A stretch of DNA of 64,000 nucleotides. Origin: Bufo bufo (lineage: Eukaryota; Chordata; Amphibia; Anura; Bufonidae). The DNA is taken from assembly GCF_905171765.1 (NCBI RefSeq), contig NC_053392.1, positions 374,827,963-374,891,962 on the forward strand, read 5' to 3'. Shown one piece after another: positions 31,697-40,279 of this stretch; the stretch's first letter is position 1, and the number at the start of each line of letters is the position of its first letter. The notes under the pieces are model-generated. The model made no database searches. It saw only the letters and a program-made list of their open reading frames with translations, and was not told the origin of the DNA. The translations under genes and the position numbers were made by a program.

Positions 31697-33289
31697 CTGA
31701 GCCGGGTGAATGTCAAGGTCCTTGACAACCTGCTGCGGCTTCATCCCGTTCAGCCGTTCCGCGCTTTTCTAGTGGAAGGTTTCTTACGGGGATTCCACAC
31801 TGGGCTCATAGCCTTGCCTCAGCAGACACACGAATGCCCCAATCTGCAGTCGGCTTCCAACCATGCTGATCTGGTGGATCTGCTGCTGGCAAGTGAGCTG
31901 GAGAAGGGCTTTATCATCGGTCCTTTCCAGTCTTCTCCATTTTTCACGTGGAGGGTGAGCCCGGTGGGGGTGGTGCAGGGCAAATACTCAAATAAATTCC
32001 GTTTGATTTATGACTTGTCTGCTCCACATTCTTCCCACGTTCCTAGTCTCAACTCTCTGATTCCGTCTGAAGAGTTTTCATTGAAGTATACTTCCGTGGA
32101 TCAGGCTATCCAGGTCATTCTACAGTCAGGCAGGGGCGCTTGGCTGTCCAAGGCAGATATCTCTGATGCGTTCAAACTGCTGCCCATTAGCCCATCTGTT
32201 TGGCAGTGGCATGGCATCAGATGGAGAGATGCGTACTATTTCGCCACAAAGTTGACGTTTGGTTCCAAGAGCAGCCCCAGTCTGTTTGACAAGTTAAAAG
32301 CGCAGGCTCTGGAATGGATTTTGTTGGAAATTCAGGGTTGCCAGAATGTCATTCACTACCTGGATGATTTTCTGTTGATAGAGGAACCCTCACGGGCGCC
32401 TGCTGACTTGCAGGTTCTCTTGCAGGTGTTCGAGGAGTTAAACATTCCGGTGGCTGCCCACAAAACGGAAGGGCCTGCGCAGGTTGTCACATTCTTGGGG
32501 ATCTCTCTGGATTCACGCACCATGTCGGCAAGTTTACCGTTAGACAAACTCGATAGGATCAAATCAGGTGTCCGTTCCTTGCTCAGGTCTCAGGTTTGCA
32601 CCAAGAGAGAATTGCAGTCTCTGTTGGGCATGTTGAACTTTGCCATGAGGATCATTCCTCAGGGCAGATCATTCATTTCAAGGTTGTTAGTCTTACTGCA
32701 ACAGACCAGTGATTTGGACGCATCAGTGCATCTTGATACTAACGCCCGGGCAGATCTGTTCATGTGGGACGGATTTCTTAGTGGGTGGAATGGCATTTCC
32801 ATGTTTATTCCGAGGGCCACTTCTGATTCTCCACACGTATTTTCAGACGCGGCTGCCTCGATTGGTTTCGCGGCCATATTCGGCCCTCACTGGTTCGCCG
32901 GCTCATGGCCCTCGCACGTACTACAGATGCCGGGGTTTTCTCAGACGTCGGCATTGTTCGAGATCTATCCTATTGTGGCAGCCGCTATAGTTTGGGGGCG
33001 TAGGTGGTCGGGTCACACGGTGGTTTTCCACACTGACAACATGGCGACCGCAGAGATCATTAACAAGGGTAGGTCCAAATCGCTACTCATCATGTCTTTC
33101 ATGCGTAGGTTGACCTGGATAGCTCTGGATCAGGGGTTTCATTTCCATGCCCAGTTTCTGGACGGGGTCAGCAATGTGGCGGCTGATGCTTTGTCCCGTT
33201 TTGACTTTGCACGCTTTTTCTTACAGAACCCAGAAGCAGACGAGGTGGGCACCCCGGTACCGGACTGGCGGCGGCTGGTCTTGGACTAG
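31697..33289 (+). CDS. Ngaro reverse transcriptase/RNase H
   Basis: An open frame of 530 codons follows the gag stop in the same frame. Residues counted from the GTG at 31706: RT motif with D151 (KADISDAF), YLDD at 218-221, then RNase H with V-F-S-D-A-A, H-T-D-N-M and the final N-V-A-A-D-A-L-S-R. All active-site residues are present. I see no methionine codon in this frame ahead of YLDD; the first is near residue 274. Translation therefore seems to need readthrough of the gag UGA, splicing or non-AUG initiation. It copies the element's RNA into DNA. Confidence 0.9.
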   Translation: MSRVNVKVLDNLLRLHPVQPFRAFLVEGFLRGFHTGLIALPQQTHECPNLQSASNHADLVDLLLASELEKGFIIGPFQSSPFFTWRVSPVGVVQGKYSNKFRLIYDLSAPHSSHVPSLNSLIPSEEFSLKYTSVDQAIQVILQSGRGAWLSKADISDAFKLLPISPSVWQWHGIRWRDAYYFATKLTFGSKSSPSLFDKLKAQALEWILLEIQGCQNVIHYLDDFLLIEEPSRAPADLQVLLQVFEELNIPVAAHKTEGPAQVVTFLGISLDSRTMSASLPLDKLDRIKSGVRSLLRSQVCTKRELQSLLGMLNFAMRIIPQGRSFISRLLVLLQQTSDLDASVHLDTNARADLFMWDGFLSGWNGISMFIPRATSDSPHVFSDAAASIGFAAIFGPHWFAGSWPSHVLQMPGFSQTSALFEIYPIVAAAIVWGRRWSGHTVVFHTDNMATAEIINKGRSKSLLIMSFMRRLTWIALDQGFHFHAQFLDGVSNVAADALSRFDFARFFLQNPEADEVGTPVPDWRRLVLD

Positions 33290-34227
33290 ACTCTCTGTTG
33301 GTGGTTGCCAGTTCTCTCATTACGAAATCTTTGTCCACCAGTACTTTGAAGTCATACCGCCGAGCATGGGTAGTTTTCTTAGACTTCCAGTCGGTATACC
33401 CTAGGGGTGACGCTGGTCAGGTCAAGTACATGGTGGCTTTCATATCTTACTGTCACTCAGTACTAGCGTTATCCTACAACACCGTCAGGCTATATTTGGC
33501 AGGGGTGCAACATTTTTTGGCACTTCAAGAGCCAGATAGACCCTCCATTTTTTCAGCTCACCCGATTAAGGCCATCCTCAGAGGCATCCAGAAAAGCCAG
33601 GTCACGGGCAAGCCGAGCCGTCAACCTATTACGGGGGTCACATTTCGTAGTCTGTCGGACGTCCTCTCGTTGTCACCGTTCGGGGCCCTGCCTAGCCTGG
33701 TGATCAAAGCAGCGATGTACCTGGCCTTTTATGGGTTTCTCAGACCAGGTGAGGTGACACAGGCCAGACGAGGGGCGGTGGCTCTCCGCAAGGGAGACTT
33801 AGTCAGGGTGGGCAGTATCTTCCATTTTCAGTTGCCTCACAATAAAACCAGGCAGGTAGGTCTTGGCCATGTAGTCAAATTCTTCCAGACCACAAACACC
33901 TGGTGTCCAGTAGCAGTCTTGGACAACCTCGCGCTGGCCCTTAGTCTCCACGGCCCCACCGACCCGTTGCTACCATTCCCTGTCGAGCCACTCACGACCA
34001 GCCAGTTCACCAAGCATATCCGTACCCTGTTGGCCAGTATTGGAGTGAATCCGGCGCAGTTCTCAGGGCATTCTTTCCGCATTGGTGCGGCATCCGCAGC
34101 GTCCAAACATGGAGTTCCTGCGCACATCATCAAGCACTTGGGGCGCTGGCGCTCAGGGTGCTTTGTCCGGTATATCCCGGAGCCTCTGGCAGAGTTGGTC
34201 CAGGCATTTAGTACTTTGGCAGAATAG
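33205..34227 (+). CDS. Ngaro tyrosine recombinase
   Basis: The frame opens after TGA at 33202-33204, overlaps the RT/RNase H ORF by 85 nt in the -1 frame, and ends at 34227. Counted from 33298: N-terminal SAM-like DNA-binding region (about 15-100), then catalytic R149 (F-L-R-P-G-E), H258 and R261 (G-H-S-F-R-I-G), the H-L-G-R-W box at 280-284 and nucleophile Y292 (F-V-R-Y-I). The complete R-H-R-W/H-Y set suggests an active enzyme that inserts the circular cDNA. There is no ATG before residue 45, and a polypyrimidine-AG at 33214-33226 suggests a spliced mRNA. Confidence 0.9.
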   Translation, partial: LCTLFLTEPRSRRGGHPGTGLAAAGLGLDSLLVVASSLITKSLSTSTLKSYRRAWVVFLDFQSVYPRGDAGQVKYMVAFISYCHSVLALSYNTVRLYLAGVQHFLALQEPDRPSIFSAHPIKAILRGIQKSQVTGKPSRQPITGVTFRSLSDVLSLSPFGALPSLVIKAAMYLAFYGFLRPGEVTQARRGAVALRKGDLVRVGSIFHFQLPHNKTRQVGLGHVVKFFQTTNTWCPVAVLDNLALALSLHGPTDPLLPFPVEPLTTSQFTKHIRTLLASIGVNPAQFSGHSFRIGAASAASKHGVPAHIIKHLGRWRSGCFVRYIPEPLAELVQAFSTLAE

Positions 34228-34261
34228 CACGGGGGCCATCCTTCCCGCACTGGTGGGTTTT

Positions 34262-34372
34262 TGCCCCCTTTTCCAGGCATACCGACCTAGTGAGGCCAAG
34301 GCACACCTCAGGCCAGTTAGGTAGGGGGGGTGGTGGTTGGGTGTCCTCCATTCGCCAGGTCCTGACCACAAG
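34262..34372 (+). repeat. Ngaro B1 repeat
   Basis: 111 bp from tgcccccttttccaggcat to gaccacaag, repeated at 34530-34640. Confidence 0.92.
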
Positions 34373-34472
34373 TGATAAGGCTGGCCGCAGGTTAGCCTGG
34401 ATTTGTGGGAGGGACCTGTACCTGTTTTAAGCCGTCCACTTCTCCCAGGCAGCACGTCGACATTCGGACATC
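34373..34472 (+). repeat. Ngaro A2 repeat
   Basis: Copy of A1, directly joined to B1. In the accepted model A and B repeats template the circular intermediate. Confidence 0.92.
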
Positions 34473-34529
34473 CCCTGCCCACCCATGCCCATTTCTTCAG
34501 GCAGTCATCCAACTTTCACATCCAGGGTA

Positions 34530-34640
34530 TGCCCCCTTTTCCAGGCATACCGACCTAGTGAGGCCAAGGCACACCTCAGGCCAGTTAGGTAGGGGGGGTG
34601 GTGGTTGGGCGTCCTCCATTCGCCAGGTCCTGACCACAAG
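34530..34640 (+). repeat. Ngaro B2 repeat
   Basis: Copy of B1 with one visible difference (gggcgtcc versus gggtgtcc). It marks the 3' end of the element. Confidence 0.92.
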
Positions 34641-34802
34641 CTAAATTTTTTTGCGGGTACCACGGAACAGACATATGGATGCAGACAGCACACTGTGCTG
34701 CCCACATCTTTTGCAGCCCCACTGAAGTGAATGGGTCTACATCCAATCTTCAAAAAATGCAGATCAGATAAGCACCAAAACCACGGTTGTGTCATGAGCC
34801 CT
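34641..34802. repeat. Right part of a MITE split by the Ngaro element
   Basis: 'tttttgcgggtaccacgg' through 'gtgtcatgagccctaata' is the second half of a GGGCTCAT-type MITE, and 'gacaagaataggacat' before 29350 is the matching piece on the other side. Joining the flanks restores the order seen in related elements (for example 54300-54350). Confidence 0.6.
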
Positions 34803-35132
34803 AATACTGTATATAGTGTATATTCTGGATACCTAGCCAGTTAACTGAAAGCCAGGTCACATAAAAAGTGTGAGGGTTACATAAAGGCTCACATGACTGA
34901 AGCCATGTTTAGCTATCCTATAGATGCATTTTACAGGACTGTACCATTCTTTCTTTAGGAAAAAGCTACTGAATGGATATGAGCAAAATTTTAAATAGAT
35001 GTATATTAGAAAATTGCTCAACATCCTATTCTCTACATAAATAAATGAAATCAGAAAAAACAGAATACCTCTTTAATAAAGCAAGGTATGCATCCACGTA
35101 ACAGTAACAATCAAGATATATTGTTTGACATT
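34803..35132 (-). other. Probable 3' UTR/flank of the vanin-like gene
   Basis: Unique-looking sequence just downstream (minus orientation) of the vanin stop codon. An ATTAAA polyadenylation-type hexamer reads on the minus strand at 35077-35072, about 55 nt after the stop. No other feature. Confidence 0.4.
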
Positions 35133-35258
35133 TTAAGACAATATTGAGATATTTAAATTTGTTGGATCTTTTATATAATTTCTCCCCAAAAGATTGACAC
35201 TGAGAAGTGCTTTAGAAGAAATCTTTGCTTGACTCACTAAGCGCCCATCTTTCAACAC
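35133..35258 (-). CDS. VNN1-like: Vanin/pantetheinase-like gene, last coding exon
   Basis: The minus strand has a polypyrimidine-rich acceptor (tgttgttttAG) at 35259-35260, then 41 codons and TAA at 35135-35133. The translation begins V-L-K-D-G-R-L-V-S and contains L-L-S-V-N-L-L-G-R-N-Y-I-K-D, matching the final vanin segment (D-G-R-L-F-S ... V-T-L-F-G-R-L-Y-E-K-D). Phase 0 fits the preceding exon. Vanins hydrolyse pantetheine to pantothenate and cysteamine; this exon belongs to the C-terminal base domain, not the nitrilase core. It ends soon after the conserved block with no hydrophobic GPI-anchor tail, suggesting a secreted form. Biotinidase is the alternative, but fits less well. Confidence 0.82.
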   Translation of the reverse strand: MLKDGRLVSQAKISSKALLSVNLLGRNYIKDPTNLNISILS

Positions 35259-35869
35259 CTAAAACAACAAGAGACAGATAAAAAAACGTCAAAAAACTCA
35301 GCAAATCAGTAAAATTGATTGAGCTGATATGCTGTGTAAAACAGAGTAAGCTTATATTACACTCACAGATCGTTCAGATCATCGATATGAACGCTCGTTG
35401 GCAACGATCTGGCAGTGTAATACCGCCGCTGATTACTCAATGAATGAGCAAATGCTCGTTCATCAGGTAACTGGAATCTTTCAGCAAGTAGAAAAATTAT
35501 CCTTGTGTAATCACGATCTGCTGCTGGCAAACAGTGATTCAGAATGGGTATGGGGGCAAGTGATGGCATTAGCGATTGCTCCTCCCTTTACTGAGGAGGA
35601 GATTGTTGCATGTAATAGCAGTGTTCTCCTCCGCTAGCGAGCAGGCGATTACCAGGAAGGAACGCTTACTTCCCGACAATCACTTTGAAGATCTGCGAAC
35701 CTATTAGTAATGATGATGAAAAGTGATCTGTACAAACCAGGATTTTACATTTTTTTATAAAGTAACATGGAAAATTAAAAATAACATCACCAAAAATTCT
35801 TTAAATAGATGTTAAACATAAAAACTTGATATTACAAAAAGTCATTTTCTGATGACACATTCCATTTAA

Positions 35870-36354
35870 AGGGGTTGTCCGGGTTCAGAGCTGAACCCGG
35901 ACATACCCTTATTTTCACCTAGGCAGCCCCCCTGAGGCTAGCATCGGAGCATCTCATGCTCCGATGCGCTCTCTTGCCCTGTGCTAAATCACGCAGGGCA
36001 CGGGCTCTTTTGTTTATCATAACACACTGCTGGGCGGAAGCTTCCGCCCGGCAGTGTGTTCGTTGACGTCCCTGGCTCTGCTGGGCGGGCTTTAGCGCTG
36101 CCCGAGCCATTTTACTGGCTAGGGTAACGCTAAATCCCGCCTATCAGTGCCGGTGACGTCACCGGGCTTCCTGGCAGCCCCATTGAGAGCCCGGTTCGTC
36201 ACTGGATCTCCAAAAAATGCCTTTGCCCTGCGCGATTTAGCGTATGGCAAAGGAGAGCATCGGAGCATGAACTGCTCCGATGCTCAAGTCAGGGGGGCTG
36301 CCTGGGTGAAAATGGGGGTATGTCCGGGTTCAGCTCTGAACCCGAACAACACCT
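35870..36354. repeat. TTAA MITE, 'ggggttgtccgggttc' family
   Basis: The ends aggggttgtccgggttcag and ctgaacccgaacaacacct are inverted copies. TTAA flanks it at 35866-35869 and 36355-36358. The interior also mirrors (gcatcggagcat). Noncoding. Confidence 0.85.
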
Positions 36355-36358
36355 TTAA

Positions 36359-36820
36359 AGGGGTTCTGCACTTTGTTTAAACTGATGATCTATACTCAGC
36401 GATGCTGCCTTCTCAAACAACTGCGATGAGCGATGCTGCCTTCTCAAACAGCTGATCGGCGGGGTCCGACACCCGGGACCCCGGCCGATCAGCTGTTTGA
36501 GAAGGCAGCATCGCTCCAGTAGCGCCACGGCCTTCTTACTGTTTACCGCTGGCCTAGTGATGTCACGACTTGTATCAACTGGCCTGGGCGGGGCTAAGCT
36601 CCATTCAAGGGAACAGAGCTTAGCCGCGCCCAGGCCAGTGATACTAGTCGTGACGTCACTGGGCCTGTGGTAAACAGTGAAGGCCGCGGCGCTACTGGAG
36701 CACTGCTGCCTTCTCAAACAACTGATCGGCGGGGGTCCCGGGTGTCGGACCCCCGCCGATCAGATGCTGATGATCTATCCAGAGGATAGATCATCAGTTT
36801 AAACAAAGTGCAGAACCCCT
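36359..36820. repeat. TTAA MITE, 'ttctgcactttgttt' family, copy 1
   Basis: The ends aggggttctgcactttgtt and aacaaagtgcagaacccct are exact complements, and TTAA flanks both sides (36355-36358 shared with the previous MITE, 36821-36824). A second copy is at 53703-54132. Confidence 0.87.
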
Positions 36821-37210
36821 TTAAGACTTTTTGCTCTTTGACAGCAGCCACATAGGCTATAGGTGCAATAGACTAGAGGTGACCTCATTGATTTCTGAGG
36901 GAGATTTTTCTAGGCATGCTCTGTGACATGTGCAGGTCAGGAGGAAGTAGATAAGCTTTAAAATCTCCCATTGTGAATGGCAGACCCTATGTTATCTATA
37001 CAGAGATAATAGCTGACATTGTAATTCTTCCTGTGATGAGAATGCCAAGGTTACTGAAAAGTTACATTTAAAAAATAGTAAGTCTCAACTTATTAGGCCT
37101 ACTGTCCAGTGCAAAATCTGCACCATTTTAGGCATTTTTTTTAAAATGTGACATGAAATTTAAAACACCAATTTAATAATAAAATATGTTTAACATAAAA
37201 ATGTGATTTA

Positions 37211-37584
37211 GAGGGCATCTGTTAGCAGTTTTTACCTATGAAACTGGTTGACCTGTTGCATGTGTGCTTGTTACACCTAGAGGCTGTGCTCTCTCTGCAA
37301 CTACCATGCGGTCTCTACTTTGATTGACACAGCCAGGCATTGAATAAAACATCATTCCTAGCCCTGTCAATCAAAGTGCAGAGAGTTCAGCAATTGCAGA
37401 GAGGAGCGCTTCTAAGTGTAATGACAACGCCCCCGTGGCTCCTAAAGGATCATTTGCATATATTAAAACATAATTTTTCTCAACAATGCGGGCACAAATG
37501 AACAACACAGATATCTTCAGCTGCCAAGTGCACATACAACAGGTCGGCCAGTTTCATAGGTACAAATCTGCTGACAGATGCCCT
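37211..37584. repeat. TTAA-type MITE
   Basis: The ends agggcatctgttagcag and ctgctgacagatgccct pair. The right TTAA is at 37585-37588; the left is decayed (ttta). The interior 'tttgattgacag' occurs in both orientations. Noncoding. Confidence 0.75.
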
Positions 37585-37748
37585 TTAAACAGTACGCCAT
37601 TTTCTGATGACACACATTACCTTTAAGTTGTGACTCATGGTGTCTTAATCTATACAATATTATTTTAGCTATATTAGTGTATTCGTGTTATTTAGGCCTG
37701 CATTTCATCTGATACAACACTAGTTATGCCATCAGGAAAATACAGGTA

Positions 37749-38214
37749 AGGCTACTTTCACATTAGCATTTTCAATTCTGCTATTGAGATCTGTCAAAGG
37801 ATCTCAATAGCGGAAGAAAACGCTTCAGTTTTGTCCCCATTCATTGTCAACGGGGACAAAACTGAACTGAACGAAAAGGAATGCACCAAAATGCATTCCA
37901 TTCGGTTGCGCTCCCATCGTGGACAAAATAACGCTGCAAGCAGTGTTTTTCTCTCCGCAATGTGGTGCGGAGCAAGACAGGTCCTGGCACACAATGTAAG
38001 TCAATGGGGATGGATCTGTTTTCTCTAACACAATAGAAAATTGATCCATTCCCCCTTGACTTTCAATGGTATTCATGACGGATCCGTCATGGCTATAAAA
38101 GACATAATACAACCGAATCTGTTTATCATGGATGCATGCGGTTGTATTATTGTAACGGTAGTGTTTGTGCAGATCCATAACGGATCGGCAAATAACGCTA
38201 ATGTGAAAGTAGCC
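37749..38214. repeat. MITE, 'ggctactttcaca' family
   Basis: The ends ggctactttcacattagc and gctaatgtgaaagtagcc are exact complements flanked by TA. The interior mirrors around a centre near 37985 (ccccattgac...tttgtcccc-type phrases). Related to 43814-44263. Confidence 0.82.
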
Positions 38215-38296
38215 TAATTCAAAAGCCTCTATCCATAAGAAGTCTTATAATTTCTAGGTTCCTTGATATATGATTAATAGCTCAATAAAGTATTAC

Positions 38297-38461
38297 CTGA
38301 AATATATCCGGATCCAACTGAACTCCACTGAGCAGGACTTCTGGATAGACAATGGTGGATTCAAACGTACCAGCTAGTGAAAATGATTCAAATTTGGTGT
38401 ATGCAGTGTCTGTAGGTATGTGACAATTCTCTAAGTTTGTACACTTCACCAGTGTGCACAC
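38297..38461 (-). CDS. VNN1-like: Vanin/pantetheinase-like gene, penultimate coding exon
   Basis: Exact 165-nt exon on the minus strand: acceptor cttttTCAG ending at 38462, 55 codons, donor GTAATA from 38296. Both borders are phase 0. The translation starts V-C-T-L-V-K-C and contains F-S-L-A-G-T-F-E-S-T-I-V-Y-P-E-V-L-L-S, closely matching vanin I-C-T-L-L-K-C ... F-S-L-S-G-T-F ... P-E-V-L-L-S. This is the core of the vanin C-terminal domain that packs against the nitrilase domain. There is no stop and no lesion. It joins cleanly to the exons at 46516 and 35258. Confidence 0.88.
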
Positions 38462-39497
38462 CTGAAAAAGGAAAAATACATCATTCTTAAATTGGTTGGC
38501 CATCTTTTTTGCCTTTTTTTAAAAGGTCAGCCTGTTGTACCTGTTGAAAAAAATCATACTCAGCTGCTCCCAACCATACGTCCTATAAATTTTCAGTTGG
38601 ACGAGATCATGTGTACTGCTGAAACCAATGACTGATCTCAGTTGTGACGTTTCCCCGAGCAGCACATCACTACTTGGTCACACGCCGTTTTTGGACACAA
38701 TACTTCCTAGGCCAATCATTGTCTGCAGCAGCACATGTGACTGTCCATCCAGAGGTTTACAGGATGGGGACTGAGAGACGGCAGAAGGGAGACAGCAACC
38801 CAGGAATCCAGAACCAGGCTACGGAAAGCAAGCGGGAATAATTTCTTCAACAGGTATGACAGGCTGCTTCAGACTTAAGAAAAAAATATAAACCTGGACA
38901 ACTGCTATAAGGAGAACTAAATCTTACACATTCACATTCCATTTAGTTTTCAGTTACATATCATTTCAATAACTTGCATTTAAAGAGGTGAAATATTTTA
39001 CAAAATGTTATTAATATTATTTTTCCTAATAGATATTTTATTACTAACCTCAACTGTATTTTGTCTAGCCTTTTAATTAAAAGAATCATCCTGCTAAAAA
39101 TTACAAAAACAATTACAATTCCTGCTAAAAAAAAGCACAAATAAATTAGAGTGGTTTATCTTTTTTGAAAAAACACAGCATTTTATTCATTACATCAAAA
39201 TTCTGTGGCCAGTAATTAGCTGTAAGTCAACAGTAAATTATAAAAGACTCTAAAAAAGCACATTTTTGTGGTGTTCTTCTTTACCTGGCACATCTCCATT
39301 TTCAGTAGTAGTTCTGGCAGCTGAAGTTGTGGTACAACCAAACTATATGGTATTGATGATATCCCTGGCTCGAAAAAACCCTTTATTGTCCCTCTTAAAT
39401 GTTGATTTTTTTTTTATACAATGAGGATGTTATTCCTTTTTAGATTAATGATGTATTTGAGGTTGTGCGTGTATGTATGTACAGAGGCAGTTCTGTT

Positions 39498-39870
39498 AAC
39501 CCCTTCCCGACATATGACGTAATAGTACGTCATGGCTGCAAGTGACTTGGTGATTGGGTGGGTGCGTGCCTGATCACTGCAGGGTACCTGCAGTCCCTGA
39601 TAGCTGGGCCTCTGCTGTATCCGCCGGCATCGCTGTAAAAGCCGATGCCAGTGGATTAACCCCTTCTATGCCACGGTCAGCGGTGATCGTGGCATAGAAG
39701 GTGCGTGCGGCGGGTGAAGGAGCCCATCAAGCTGCCTAATGCCTTGCACGGCATCAGGATTTGCCTTCTACGGGTGCCCAGGAGATCCAGCCTCAGGCTG
39801 GGTCTCCCAGGCAACCTGTTAGTGGATTACTCAGTGTAATACACTAACAGGCAATGCATTACAATGAAGA
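39498..39870. repeat. Left end of a TTAA element
   Basis: It begins at a TTAA (within gttaaccccttcccgacat) and contains several stem-loops (ctatgccacggtca/tgatcgtggcatag; cctgttagtg/cactaacagg). The right end is not found. Architecture resembles 24610-24904. Confidence 0.55.
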
Positions 39871-40279
39871 TCAGATCACATTTTATGACCAATTTGTGCA
39901 GAAATCCATATCATTCCAAAGGGTTCACATACTTTTTCTTGCAACTGTATATATACACAAACACACATAAAAAATTTAGTTTTCCAAAGAGAGTAAAACT
40001 AACCCTAAAATGTTCTTCAATTATATAAATGGTAAAAAGTTTAATCTTGAAAGTGTTGGCCCTTTACAGAGTGATGAGGGAGGAGTTGTAGAGAGCCATG
40101 AGGAGAAAGCAAATCTATTAAATATTTTTTTCTCCACTGTATTCGCTGAGGAAAATGAACTGTCAGATGAAATGCACTCTGAACCCGGACAACCCCTTTA
40201 AGTAATGTCATAGACGGAACCTTATTTCTGATATTTAACCTCTTAAGGACACAGGACATACAGATGTAATGGTACTTAA

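Larger units (their letters stand above)
29350..34640 (+). mobile_element. Complete Ngaro retrotransposon
   Basis: 5291 bp: A1 (29350-29449), gag, RT/RNase H and tyrosine recombinase ORFs, B1 (34262-34372), A2 (34373-34472), a 57-bp spacer, B2 (34530-34640). By eye A1/A2 and B1/B2 differ at one position each, so it is young. It interrupts an older MITE without a target duplication, as expected for recombinase-driven insertion. Each coding block lacks internal stops, but gag and RT are separated by one in-frame TGA. Confidence 0.93.
35259..38296 (-). other. Vanin-like gene intron (3038 bp)
   Basis: Lies between two phase-0 junctions. It is mostly four MITEs (35870-36354, 36359-36820, 37211-37584, 37749-38214) in otherwise unremarkable sequence. 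Confidence 0.75.
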
